64,000 nucleotides of DNA from RYN-230 sp036497945. GTDB lineage: Bacteria; Actinomycetota; Actinomycetes; Streptosporangiales; Streptosporangiaceae. The stretch lies in the NCBI GenBank assembly GCA_036497945.1, contig DASXIN010000198.1, positions 1-64,000 on the forward strand, in the 5' to 3' direction. Position 1 is the stretch's first letter. Every line of letters begins with the position of its first letter. Shown piece after piece: positions 44,095 through 52,951 of the stretch. Under the pieces are notes generated by a model. The model was not told the DNA's origin. It was given only the letters and a program-made list of their open reading frames with translations, and did no database searches. Made by a program: the position numbers and the translations under genes.

Positions 44095-44616
44095 GTGTAC
44101 TTTGACATACTGATGCTGCGCGTGCTCCGCGACCAGCCGCGGCATGGGTACGAGATCAAGAAGCAGGTCGAGCGGATCCTGGGCGGCCGGTCGATCAACA
44201 ACAACGTGCTCTACCCGGCGCTGCGCCGGTTCGAGGAGCAGGGCGCGATCGAGCGGGCGGCGGCCGAGGCCGACCCGGGCCGCCCGCCGCGGAACGTGTA
44301 CCGCCTCACCGACACCGGCCATGACCTGTTCCAGTCGATGATCCGCGACGCCGACCCAGCACTGCTGGCCGACGACAACGAGTTCCAGCTGCGCGTCTCG
44401 TTCTTCGCCGACGTGCCACCCGAGGACCGGCTGCGGATCATCGGGGTGCGCCGGGACATCGTGCAGGCCCGGATCGAGCACCTCGATTCGCTCCGGCCGG
44501 ACGCCCAGGCCGAACCCTGGGGGCTGCGGGTGATGGACTTCCACCGGGACAACGCCCGCCGCGAACTGCACTGGCTGGCCGACCTGGCCACCGCGGCGGC
44601 CGCGGGGACGCCGTGA
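44095..44616 (+). CDS. PadR-family transcriptional regulator
   Basis: 173 residues, GTG start. PadR winged helix: MLRVLRDQPRHGYEIKKQVE, NNVLYPALRRFEEQGAIE, NVYRLTDTGHDLF; followed by a C-terminal dimerisation helix pair. Overlaps the MFS gene (GTGA). PadR proteins usually repress an adjacent efflux gene until an inducer binds. Here the upstream palindrome suggests added or alternative iron control. Confidence 0.92.
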   Translation: MYFDILMLRVLRDQPRHGYEIKKQVERILGGRSINNNVLYPALRRFEEQGAIERAAAEADPGRPPRNVYRLTDTGHDLFQSMIRDADPALLADDNEFQLRVSFFADVPPEDRLRIIGVRRDIVQARIEHLDSLRPDAQAEPWGLRVMDFHRDNARRELHWLADLATAAAAGTP

Positions 44617-46076
44617 CCGCCGCCCGGGCCGCCCCCGGGACCGGGACCCGTACCAGGACCGGTACCGGTGCCGGCCGGCCAGGCGTCCCGGCCGGCGTGC
44701 TGCAAGTGGTCCTGCTGGCCGGCCCGATGCTCTCGATGATCGACTCCTCGGTGGTCAACGTGGCCGTGCCGGCCATCGTCACCGACCTGCACACCACGCT
44801 GGCCACCGCCGCCTGGTCGCTGAGCGGCTACCTGCTCGGCCTGGCCTGCGGGCTGGCCGCCAGCCCGTGGCTGGCCCGGCGGTTCGGCACCATGCCCGCC
44901 TACCGGGCCGCGCTGGCCGGCTTCGTGCTCGCCTCGGCCGCCTGCGCCGTGGTGCCCAGCGTGGGCTGGCTCATCGCGGCCCGGGTGGTGCAGGGCCTGC
45001 TCGGCGCGCCGATGGTGCCACTGGCCATGGGCCTGCTGCTGGGCCGGGACGGCGCGGCGAAGACCATGCCGCCCAGCGCGGGCATCATGCTGTTCGCCGC
45101 GCCGGCCCTCGGGCCGGCCCTCGGCGGCCTGCTCGTCGGGGCGTTCGGCTGGCGCTCGGTGTTCCTGATCAACCTGCCGGTCGGGCTGGCCGCGCTGGCC
45201 GGCCTGCGGCTGCTGCTCCGGCAGGCCCACGGCGAGCAGCGCGGCGACCCGTCGGCCCGGCTCGACCTGCCCGGTCTGGTCCTGCTCAGCGCGGGCCTGG
45301 GCCTGGCCACCTACGGTGCCAGCCAGGGCCCCAGCCACGGCTGGCTGTCCGCCGCGTCGGCCCCGGCCTGGCTGGGTGGGCTGGCCCTGATCGGCGGCTA
45401 CCTGCTCTGGTACCGGCACCCGGGTCGCCGCGCGCCCGCGGTCAACCTGAGCGTGCTCGCCGCCCCGCGCCGGGTGCTCACCCTGGCGCTGGCCTGCGTG
45501 GCCAGCGTGGTGCTGTTCTCCGTGCTGTTCCTGGCCCCGGTCTACCTGCAGGACATCCAGCACCGGACGGCCGGCGTCACCGGGCTGGCCCTGCTGCCCC
45601 AGGGCGTGGTCATGGGCCTGGCCAGCTGGCTGGGCAGCGTGCTCATCGAGCGCGGCCGGGCCCGCCCGGCCATCATCGTCGGCAGCGTGGTCGGCGGGCT
45701 GGCCCTACTCGCCGTAGCCACCCTGGGCATGCTGCTGCTCGGCCCCAGCACCCCGGTCTGGGCCAGCGCCGCGCTGTTCTGCGGCCGCGGCGTCGCGCTC
45801 GGGCTGACCGTGCAGCCCCTAGTCATGGAGCTGGTCGGGGATCTGCCCGCGGATAAGCTGCCGGACGCCAACACGCTCTTCAGCATTACCGAACGCCTGT
45901 CCGGCTCCTTCGGGATCGCGCTGCTGGCCACGTACTACGCGCAGCGGGTCAGGATCACCGGCGTGCCGGTCGCGGCGTTCCACGACTGCGTGGTGCTGCT
46001 GGCCGCGGCGTCCGCGGCGGGCGCGCTGGCCGCGCTGGGCCTGCGGCGTGGCACGATGGGCACACCGCCAGATTGA
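44613..46076 (+). CDS. MFS drug/siderophore-type exporter, DHA2 (14-TM) family
   Basis: 487 residues, GTG start. Motif A-like and motif C signatures of DHA2 exporters: LSMIDSSVVNVAVPAI, LSGYLLGLACGLAASPWLARRFG, AARVVQGLLGAPMVPLAMGLL, GPALGGLLVGAFGWRSVFLINLPVG. About 14 hydrophobic helices. Coupled to padR. The iron-box-like operator makes siderophore or metal-chelate export a reasonable guess; a drug exporter is the default alternative. Confidence 0.9.
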   Translation: MTAARAAPGTGTRTRTGTGAGRPGVPAGVLQVVLLAGPMLSMIDSSVVNVAVPAIVTDLHTTLATAAWSLSGYLLGLACGLAASPWLARRFGTMPAYRAALAGFVLASAACAVVPSVGWLIAARVVQGLLGAPMVPLAMGLLLGRDGAAKTMPPSAGIMLFAAPALGPALGGLLVGAFGWRSVFLINLPVGLAALAGLRLLLRQAHGEQRGDPSARLDLPGLVLLSAGLGLATYGASQGPSHGWLSAASAPAWLGGLALIGGYLLWYRHPGRRAPAVNLSVLAAPRRVLTLALACVASVVLFSVLFLAPVYLQDIQHRTAGVTGLALLPQGVVMGLASWLGSVLIERGRARPAIIVGSVVGGLALLAVATLGMLLLGPSTPVWASAALFCGRGVALGLTVQPLVMELVGDLPADKLPDANTLFSITERLSGSFGIALLATYYAQRVRITGVPVAAFHDCVVLLAAASAAGALAALGLRRGTMGTPPD

Positions 46077-46099
46077 GACCTTGTTCCAGGGAGATCCTC

Positions 46100-47728
46100 A
46101 TGGACGCCGTCAGCAGTGTTCCGCAGCCCGTTAACGAGCCGGTCCGGCCGTACTCGCCGGGCAGTCCCGAGCGCGCCGCGGTGGAAGCCAAGATCAAGGA
46201 GCTGGCCGCCAGCCCGGCCGAGCTGACCATGACCGTGGCCGGGCAGCAGCGGATGGGCGGCGGCGAGCGGATCGCGGTGGTCCAGCCGCACAACCACGCC
46301 CACGTGCTCGGGCACCTGGCCAACGCCGACGACGTAGACGTGGCCGCGGCCATAAAGGCGGCCGCTGCGGCCGCCCCGGCCTGGCGGGCGATGTCCTTCG
46401 ACGACCGGGCCGCGATCTTTCTCAAGGCGGCCGACCTGCTGGCCGGTCCGTGGCGGGCCACCATCAACGCGGCCACCATCCTGGGCCAGTCCAAATCGGT
46501 ATACCAGGCCGAGATCGACGCGGCCTGCGAGCTGATCGACTTCTGGCGGTACAACGTGCACTTCGCCCGGCGGCTGCTGGCCGAGCAGCCGTCGTCCGCC
46601 CCGGGCGAGTGGGACCGGATGGAATACCGGCCGCTGGAAGGCTTCGTGCTGGCCATTACCCCGTTCAACTTCTCCTCGATCGCGGCCAACCTGCCCACCG
46701 CGCCCGCGCTGCTCGGCAACGTGGTGCTGTGGAAGCCGTCGCCCACCCAGCAGCTGTCCGCGCACTACACGATGCGGCTGCTGGAAGCGGCCGGGCTGCC
46801 GCCCGGCGTGATCAACCTGGTCACCGGGGACGGCCAGGCGGTGTCCCGGGTCGCGCTGCCGCACCCGGACCTGGCCGGCATCCACTTCACCGGGTCGACC
46901 CGGACGTTCCAGCACCTGTGGCGCACCGTGGGGGAGAACATCGCGGGCTACCGCGGCTACCCCCGGCTGGTCGGCGAGACGGGTGGCAAGGACTTCGTGA
47001 TCGCGCACCCGTCGGCTGACCCGGACGTGCTGTCCGTGGCGCTGCTCCGTGGGGCGTTCGAATACCAGGGGCAGAAGTGCTCGGCGGCGTCCCGGGCCTA
47101 CGTCGCGCGCTCGGTGTGGGCGCGGATGGAGGACTCGTTCCTGGCCCAGGTGGACTCGCTGACCATGGGGGACGTATCGGCCGACCTGTCGCTGTTCCTC
47201 GGCGCGGTGATCGACGCCCGGGCCTTCCACCGGCTCTCTGACGTGCTGGCCAGCGCCCCGAGCAGGCCGTCGATCCGGGTGCTGGCGGGCGGGAACGCCG
47301 ACGGCGCGCAGGGCTACTTCGTGCAGCCGACCGTGCTGGAATGCTCGGACCCGACGGACGAGGTGTTCCGCACCGAGTACTTCGGCCCGATCCTGGCCGT
47401 GCACGTATTCGACGACCAGCGCTACGACGAGGTGGTGGCCCAGGCGGCCAACGTGGCCCCGTACGCGCTGACCGGCTCGATCATCGCCCAGGACCGGGCG
47501 GCGATCGCGGCCGCGGCCGAGGTGCTGCGGTACTCGGCGGGCAACTTCTACATCAACGACAAGCCGACCGGCGCCGTGGTCGGCCGCCAGCCGTTCGGCG
47601 GGGCCCGGGCCAGCGGCACCAACGACAAGGCCGGCTCGATCTGGAACCTGACCCGGTGGGTGAACGCGCGGGCCATCAAGGAACTGTTGGCCCCGCCCAC
47701 CGACTACCGGTACCCGTACATGGGCTGA
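46100..47728 (+). CDS. pruA: 1-pyrroline-5-carboxylate dehydrogenase
   Basis: 542 residues, ATG with AGGGAGA upstream. Aldehyde dehydrogenase fold oxidising P5C/glutamate semialdehyde to glutamate. Catalytic Glu in LVGETGGKDFV and Cys in YQGQKCSAASRAYV, NAD site ITPFNFSSIAANL, and the C-terminal PFGGARASGTNDKAG. Removes the product of RocD and of proline dehydrogenase (not in window). An iron/peroxide-independent gene apparently with its own promoter. Confidence 0.96.
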   Translation: MDAVSSVPQPVNEPVRPYSPGSPERAAVEAKIKELAASPAELTMTVAGQQRMGGGERIAVVQPHNHAHVLGHLANADDVDVAAAIKAAAAAAPAWRAMSFDDRAAIFLKAADLLAGPWRATINAATILGQSKSVYQAEIDAACELIDFWRYNVHFARRLLAEQPSSAPGEWDRMEYRPLEGFVLAITPFNFSSIAANLPTAPALLGNVVLWKPSPTQQLSAHYTMRLLEAAGLPPGVINLVTGDGQAVSRVALPHPDLAGIHFTGSTRTFQHLWRTVGENIAGYRGYPRLVGETGGKDFVIAHPSADPDVLSVALLRGAFEYQGQKCSAASRAYVARSVWARMEDSFLAQVDSLTMGDVSADLSLFLGAVIDARAFHRLSDVLASAPSRPSIRVLAGGNADGAQGYFVQPTVLECSDPTDEVFRTEYFGPILAVHVFDDQRYDEVVAQAANVAPYALTGSIIAQDRAAIAAAAEVLRYSAGNFYINDKPTGAVVGRQPFGGARASGTNDKAGSIWNLTRWVNARAIKELLAPPTDYRYPYMG

Positions 47729-47744
47729 CACCGCACGCCCGATT

Positions 47745-47790
47745 AGCGGTGTACATCGCTGCCCCTATAAGGGCAGCGATGTACACCGCT
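47745..47790 (+). terminator. Perfect 20-bp inverted repeat after pruA
   Basis: AGCGGTGTACATCGCTGCCC and GGGCAGCGATGTACACCGCT pair without mismatch around loop CTATAA, 16 bases past the pruA stop. No U tract follows. A terminator is most likely; the symmetrical GTGTAC content would also allow protein binding. Confidence 0.75.
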
Positions 47791-47871
47791 GACGTTGCGC
47801 AGCTCCCGGCGGTCCCCTTCGCGCTACGCTGGCCCCGCGCGCCGCGCCGAGACCCAACCCCGGAGGCTTCC

Positions 47872-48597
47872 ATTCACCGCCTCGTCCTTTGGAATATCGA
47901 CCTGACCCTGCTCGACGTGGGACGGGTCACCCGGGATGCCTATGTCGAGGCGTTCCGCCGGGTCACCGGGCGGCCGCTGGTCCAGCTGCCGCAGCTGGCC
48001 GGCCGGCTGGAGTCGGGGATCTTCTTCGACGCGCTGGCCCTGAATGGTGTCAGTGTCCCGCCCGGCCCCGCCAGTCAGGAACTGCTCGTCCGGTTCAGCC
48101 ACGAGCTGGCCAGCGCGTTCGCCGCCCGCCAGGACGACCTCACCGAGCGGGGCCGGCTGCTGCCCGGCGCCGCCCAGGCGGTAGCCGACGTGGGCACCCT
48201 GCACGGCGTGGTGCAGACCGTGCTGACCGGCACCATCCGGCCGAACGCGGTGCTGAAGCTGCGCGCGTTCGGCCTGGACCGGTTCTTCGACACCGAGGTG
48301 GGCGGCTACGGCTCGCAGGTATACCCGAAGGGCGCGCAGCTGCTGATGACCCGGTCCCGGGCGGCCGAGAAGTACGGCGTGGCGTTCGGTGAGGACGCCA
48401 CCGTGTATATCGCCGACTCGACCCGGGACGTCGAAGCGGCCCGGGCCGGCGGAGCCCGCTGCCTGGCCGTGGCCAGCGGCCGGTCCTCGGTCAGTGAGCT
48501 CCGCGCGGCCGGCGCGGACGCGGTGTTCGCTGACCTGACCGACACGGCCGCCGTGCGGGCCGCGGTGGACCGGCTCACCCTGGCCGCCGCGGGGTAA
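47872..48597 (+). CDS. HAD-like hydrolase with Asn at the nucleophile position, apparent ATT start
   Basis: 241 residues if started at ATT 47872, which has CGGAGG with 5-base spacing. The only ATG upstream (47779) lies inside the 20-bp hairpin and would add 31 poor residues. HAD cap-1 pattern: LVLWNIDLTLLDVGRVTRDAYVEAF, QTVLTGTIRPNA, SQVYPKGAQLL and YIADSTRDVEAARAGGARC. In motif I the first Asp of DxD is N8, so classical phosphotransfer chemistry is doubtful; a binding or altered function is possible. Confidence 0.75.
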   Translation: MHRLVLWNIDLTLLDVGRVTRDAYVEAFRRVTGRPLVQLPQLAGRLESGIFFDALALNGVSVPPGPASQELLVRFSHELASAFAARQDDLTERGRLLPGAAQAVADVGTLHGVVQTVLTGTIRPNAVLKLRAFGLDRFFDTEVGGYGSQVYPKGAQLLMTRSRAAEKYGVAFGEDATVYIADSTRDVEAARAGGARCLAVASGRSSVSELRAAGADAVFADLTDTAAVRAAVDRLTLAAAG

Positions 48598-48621
48598 CCG
48601 GGCGCGGCGTATCTTGACCCC

Positions 48622-49932
48622 GTGGCTGGGGACGGAGCGCCTGAGGGTGCCGCGGAGCCGGCCGCGGAGCCGCCCGCCGTCTCGCTGCGCACCATCGCCC
48701 GGGAATGGGGCCGGATCGGCTGCCTCGGCTTCGGCGGGCCGCCCGCGCACATCGCGCTGCTCCGCCAGCTCTGTGTCGAGGACCGGGGCTGGCTGCCGGC
48801 CAGCGAGTTCGAGGACGGCATCGCCGCCTGCAACCTGCTGCCCGGGCCGGCCTCCACCCAGCTGGCCATCTTCTGCGCCTGGCGGCTGCGCGGCACCGCC
48901 GGGGCGCTGATCGGCGGGCTGTGCTTCATCCTGCCCGGCCTGGTGATCATCCTCGGCCTGGCCGCGGTGTTCCTGGCCCAGCACCCGCCCGGCTGGATCC
49001 GCGGCGCCGCGTCCGGCGCCGGCGCCGCCGTCCCCGCCGTAGCGGTAGCCGCCGCCATCGGCCTGGCCCCCGCCTCGTGGCAGCGCATGACGCGCTCGGG
49101 CACAAGTGTGCGCGCGGCCCATGCCCGATGGGTGGGATATGCGCTGGCGGGTGGGGTGGCGGCGGCCACGGTGGGGCCGTGGCTGGTGCTGGTGCTGGCC
49201 GCCTGCGGGCTGGCCGAGACCGCGCTGACCAGCAGGCGGGCCAGGCCGGACCAGCCACCCCCGGACCAGCCACCCCCGGACCAGCCACCCCTGGGTCAGC
49301 CACCCCCGGACCAGCCACCCCTGGGCCAGCCACGTCCGGACCGGCCACCCCCGGGCCGCGGCGCGCTGCTGCTGCCGCTGGCCGCGGTGCCGGTCACCGG
49401 CGGGCTGCTCGCGGTGGCCTGGGTGGCGCTCAAGGTGGGCGCGCTGTCCTACGGCGGCGGCTTCGTGATCATCCCGCTGATGCAGCACGACGCGGTGCAC
49501 ACCTACCACTGGATGACCGCCGCCCAGTTCCTCGACGCGGTCGCGCTGGGCCAGGTCACCCCGGGGCCGGTGGTGCAGACCGTCGCGGTGGTCGGCTACG
49601 CGGCGCACGGCGTGGCCGGCGGCCTGCTCGCCTCGGCCGTCGCGTTCGCTCCGTCGTTCCTGTTCGTGCTGGGCGGCGGCCGCTACTTCGACCGGCTCCG
49701 CCGGAACGTGCGGGTGCAGGCGTTCCTGACCGGGGCTGGGCCGGCGGCCATCGGCGCCATCGCCGGGGCGGCCATCCCGCTGGCCGTGGCCCTCGCCCAC
49801 GTCTGGCAGTTCGGCCTGCTGGCCCTGGCCGCGGTGTGGCTGATCGGGCTGCGCCGCGGCGTGGTCAGCGGCATCCTCGGCGCGGCCGGGCTGGGCGTGC
49901 TGGCCTTCCTGGCCGGCGCGCCAGTGGGATAG
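48622..49932 (+). CDS. chrA: Chromate transporter ChrA, two-domain
   Basis: 436 residues, GTG start. Two homologous CHR domains: first with EWGRIGCLGFGGPPAHIALL and CNLLPGPASTQLAIF; second with LKVGALSYGGGFVIIPLMQ and ALGQVTPGPVVQTVAVVGY. About ten membrane helices. Exports chromate (or takes up sulfate-like anions in some members). The linker between the domains is an expanded proline-rich tandem repeat. Confidence 0.93.
   Translation: MAGDGAPEGAAEPAAEPPAVSLRTIAREWGRIGCLGFGGPPAHIALLRQLCVEDRGWLPASEFEDGIAACNLLPGPASTQLAIFCAWRLRGTAGALIGGLCFILPGLVIILGLAAVFLAQHPPGWIRGAASGAGAAVPAVAVAAAIGLAPASWQRMTRSGTSVRAAHARWVGYALAGGVAAATVGPWLVLVLAACGLAETALTSRRARPDQPPPDQPPPDQPPLGQPPPDQPPLGQPRPDRPPPGRGALLLPLAAVPVTGGLLAVAWVALKVGALSYGGGFVIIPLMQHDAVHTYHWMTAAQFLDAVALGQVTPGPVVQTVAVVGYAAHGVAGGLLASAVAFAPSFLFVLGGGRYFDRLRRNVRVQAFLTGAGPAAIGAIAGAAIPLAVALAHVWQFGLLALAAVWLIGLRRGVVSGILGAAGLGVLAFLAGAPVG
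49246..49350 (+). repeat. 15-bp tandem repeat in the chrA linker (seven units)
   Basis: Seven 15-base units, CCGGACCAGCCACCC with variants, encode PDQPP or LGQPP repeats between the two ChrA domains. Units 1-3 and 5 are identical, pointing to recent slippage; the frame is kept. Confidence 0.95.
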
Positions 49933-49995
49933 ATCACCTGGTCCGCTGCGCGCGGGCAGATTGCGCGCCCGGGGCTGACCGCCGATGCTGGGCCT

Positions 49996-52065
49996 ATGCC
50001 AGGAGACGAGGACGTCACCGCGCTGCTCGGCGCCGGGTACGGCGCGGTGCTCTGGGAACCGGGGCCGGAGGTCATCGAGCAGGCCCAGATCACCCGGTAC
50101 CAGCGCTGGCTGGCCGGGCAGCGGGGCGTGGCCACCGGCAGCTACGCCGAGCTGTGGGACTGGTCGGTGGACGAGCCCGCCGCGTTCTGGGATTCGCTCT
50201 GGGACTACTTCGGCGTGCTCGGCCAGCGTGCCACCGGCCCGGCGCTGACCGGCCAGCTACCGGACGCCGAGTGGTTCCCTGGCGCCACGCTCAACTACGC
50301 GCGGAACGCGCTGCGCCTGGCCAGCACCGACCCTGACCGGGTGGCCGTCATCGCCGCCGCCGAGGACGGCGAGCCGCGCAGCATCACGTACGGCGAGCTG
50401 GCCGCGGAGGTGACCCGGGTCCAGGCCGCGCTGCGCGAGCTCGGCGTGACCCGCGGCGACCGGGTGGCCGGCTACCTGCCGACCGTGCCCGAGGCGCTGA
50501 TCGCGCTGCTGGCCACGGCCAGCCTCGGCGCGATCTGGTCGTCCTGCTCGCCGGACTTCGGCGCGCACAGCGTGATCGACCGGTTCGCCCAGATCACCCC
50601 GAAGGTACTCGTCGCCGTGCCGGGCTACCGCTACAACGGACGGGCGTTCGGCCGAGAAGATGCCCTGGCCGAGATCGTCGCCGGGCTGCCCGGCCTGAGT
50701 GCGGTGATCATGGTGGGCGGCCCTGCTGCCGGACCGGCCGCCGGACCGCCGCTGACCACGGCTGCGGCGCAGGCCGGGGCCAGCCTGCTGCGCTGGGACC
50801 AGCTCCCGGGCGCGGGCGGCGGGCCGCTGGAATTCGCGGACGTGCCGTTCAGCCACCCGCTGTGGGTGCTGTACTCGTCCGGCACCACCGGGCTGCCCAA
50901 GGCGATCATGCACGGGCACGGCGGGGTGGTGCTGGAACACCTCAAGGCGCTGTCGCTGCACCAGGACCTCGGGCCCGGCTCGGTGTTCTTCTGGTACACC
51001 ACCACCGGCTGGATGATGTGGAACTACCTGGCCGGCGGGTTGCTGGTCGGCGCGACCGTGCTGCTCTACGACGGCAGCGCCACCTACCCGGGCACCGACG
51101 CGCTGTGGCGGCTGGCCGCCCGGACCGGGGTGACCTACTTCGGCACCGGCGCGCCGTACCTGCTGGCCTGCGCCAAGGCCGGGCTGCCGGTGGGCCGCGA
51201 GCTGGACCTGTCCGCGGTGCGCGGCATCGGCTCCACCGGGTCGCCACTGCCGCCGGAGGGTTTCGACTGGGTATACCGCGCGGTCGGCGCCGACCTGCTG
51301 CTCGGCTCGTTCTCCGGCGGCACCGACCTGTGCACCGGGTTCGTCGGGCCGTCGCCGCTGCTCCCGGTGCGGGCCGGCATCATCGCCGGCCGCTGCCTGG
51401 GCGCCCGGGTCGAGGCGTTCGACGAGTCCGGCAAGCCGGTCACCGGCCAGATCGGCGAGCTGGTCATCACCGCGCCGATGCCGTCCATGCCGGTCGGCTT
51501 CTGGAACGATCCCGGCGGCGAGCGGTACCACGCCAGCTACTTCGCCGCCTATCCCGGGGTGTGGCGGCACGGGGACTGGATCACCATGCTGCCCGACGGC
51601 GGGTGCGTGATCTACGGGCGCTCGGATGCCACGCTGAACCGGGGCGGGGTGCGGATGGGCACCAGCGAGTTCTACCGGGTCGTGGAGCGGCTGCCGGAGA
51701 TCACCGACAGCCTGGTGGTGGACACCGGGCAGCTGGGCAGCCCGGGACGGCTGGTGCTGTACGTGGTGCTGGCCGAGGGCTGCCGCCTGGACGAGGAGCT
51801 GACCGGGCGGATCCGCGGCGCGCTGCGCGGCGAGCTGTCCCCGCGGCACGTGCCGGACGAGATCCACCAGGTGCCCGGCGTGCCGCGCACGCTGTCCGGC
51901 AAGAAACTCGAGGTCCCGGTGCGCAAGATCCTGCTCGGCACGCCGGTGGCCCAGGCCGCCGACCCGGACGCGCTGGCCAACCCGGAGGTGCTGGCGCTGT
52001 TCGCGAGCCACGCTGACCACGCGTACAGTCGGGACGAAGTGCAGCGCGGCAAGAATGGTGATTGA
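49996..52065 (+). CDS. Acetoacetyl-CoA synthetase
   Basis: 689 residues, ATG start. ANL adenylating enzyme of the AACS type: N-terminal YQRWLAGQRG...SVDEPAAFWDSLWDYFG, WFPGATLNYARN, P-loop-like VLYSSGTTGLPKAIMHGHGG, GYxxxTGxGWMMWNY-type stretch (FFWYTTTGWMMWNYLAGG), and hinge YGRSDATLNRGGVRMG. C-terminal acylation lysine in LSGKKLEVPVRK. Activates acetoacetate to its CoA ester for ketone-body use or PHB turnover. Starts just before kynA; spacing suggests a shared transcript. Confidence 0.93.
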   Translation: MPGDEDVTALLGAGYGAVLWEPGPEVIEQAQITRYQRWLAGQRGVATGSYAELWDWSVDEPAAFWDSLWDYFGVLGQRATGPALTGQLPDAEWFPGATLNYARNALRLASTDPDRVAVIAAAEDGEPRSITYGELAAEVTRVQAALRELGVTRGDRVAGYLPTVPEALIALLATASLGAIWSSCSPDFGAHSVIDRFAQITPKVLVAVPGYRYNGRAFGREDALAEIVAGLPGLSAVIMVGGPAAGPAAGPPLTTAAAQAGASLLRWDQLPGAGGGPLEFADVPFSHPLWVLYSSGTTGLPKAIMHGHGGVVLEHLKALSLHQDLGPGSVFFWYTTTGWMMWNYLAGGLLVGATVLLYDGSATYPGTDALWRLAARTGVTYFGTGAPYLLACAKAGLPVGRELDLSAVRGIGSTGSPLPPEGFDWVYRAVGADLLLGSFSGGTDLCTGFVGPSPLLPVRAGIIAGRCLGARVEAFDESGKPVTGQIGELVITAPMPSMPVGFWNDPGGERYHASYFAAYPGVWRHGDWITMLPDGGCVIYGRSDATLNRGGVRMGTSEFYRVVERLPEITDSLVVDTGQLGSPGRLVLYVVLAEGCRLDEELTGRIRGALRGELSPRHVPDEIHQVPGVPRTLSGKKLEVPVRKILLGTPVAQAADPDALANPEVLALFASHADHAYSRDEVQRGKNGD

Positions 52066-52078
52066 GGAGCGTTATCGG

Positions 52079-52930
52079 GTGACAACACCACAACGGCGTG
52101 GTGCGGACGTATCCAGTTCGGCCTCCTCAGCGCGGCTGGCCTCGCCAAGCCCACGCAACTTCGGCGAGGAAGGCGGGCTGCTCACCTACGGCAGCTACCT
52201 GCGGCTGCCCGAGCTGCTCGCACAGCAGGTGCCGCAAGCCGACCCACCCGCCCACGACGAGCTGCTGTTCATCACCGTGCACCAGGTCTACGAGCTGTGG
52301 TTCAAGCAGCTGCTGCACGAGCTGGAGGCGGTCCGGGACGCGATGACGGCCGGCCAGACCTGGCGGGCCCGGCACCTGCTGCGCCGGGTGCACGCGGTGG
52401 ACCGGCTGCTGATCGCGCAGGTGGACATCCTGGAGACGATGACCCCACAGGACTTCATGGAGTTCCGCACGCTGCTGGCCCCGGCCAGCGGGTTCCAGTC
52501 GGTGCAGTTCCGCGAGCTGGAGTTCCTGGCCGGGCTCAAGGACGAGCGGTTCGTGGCCCGGTTCCGCGGCCCGACCGACGCGGAACGTGACCGGCTGCGC
52601 CGCCGCCTGGCCGAGCCGAGCATCTGGGACGCCTACCTGACGCTGCTGGCCGCCCGCGGGCTGGCCGCCGGGTCTGACCCGGAGGTGCTGGACTCGCTGA
52701 CCGTGGTGGCCCGGGACCGGGCCCGGTACGACGACCTCTGGCAGCTGGCCGAGGACCTGCTCACCCACGATGAGCTGGCCGGGCTGTGGCGGGCCCGGCA
52801 CGTGGTCATGGTGGAGCGGCAGATCGGCACCAAATCCGGCACCGGCGGGTCGACCGGGGCGCCGTACCTGCGGTCCCGGGTGCCGATTCGTTACTACCCC
52901 CTGCTCTGGGAACTGCGGGACGTGCTGTGA
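52079..52930 (+). CDS. kynA: Tryptophan 2,3-dioxygenase
   Basis: 283 residues from GTG 52079 (GAGGAG 9 bases upstream); ATG 52055 would overlap the AACS end and lacks such a site. Signatures: LTYGSYLRLPELL, HDELLFITVHQVYELWFKQL (substrate/heme pocket), and RHVVMVERQIGTKSGTGGS with the proximal heme His. Opens the indole ring of tryptophan to N-formylkynurenine. No formamidase or kynureninase is nearby. Confidence 0.95.
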   Translation: MTTPQRRGADVSSSASSARLASPSPRNFGEEGGLLTYGSYLRLPELLAQQVPQADPPAHDELLFITVHQVYELWFKQLLHELEAVRDAMTAGQTWRARHLLRRVHAVDRLLIAQVDILETMTPQDFMEFRTLLAPASGFQSVQFRELEFLAGLKDERFVARFRGPTDAERDRLRRRLAEPSIWDAYLTLLAARGLAAGSDPEVLDSLTVVARDRARYDDLWQLAEDLLTHDELAGLWRARHVVMVERQIGTKSGTGGSTGAPYLRSRVPIRYYPLLWELRDVL

Positions 52931-52951
52931 CCACTTGGAGCGTGACTACCT

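Noticed and set aside
49246..49350. Possible CRISPR-like or direct-repeat array
   Set aside because: Units are 15 bp, contiguous, in frame inside chrA and without spacers.
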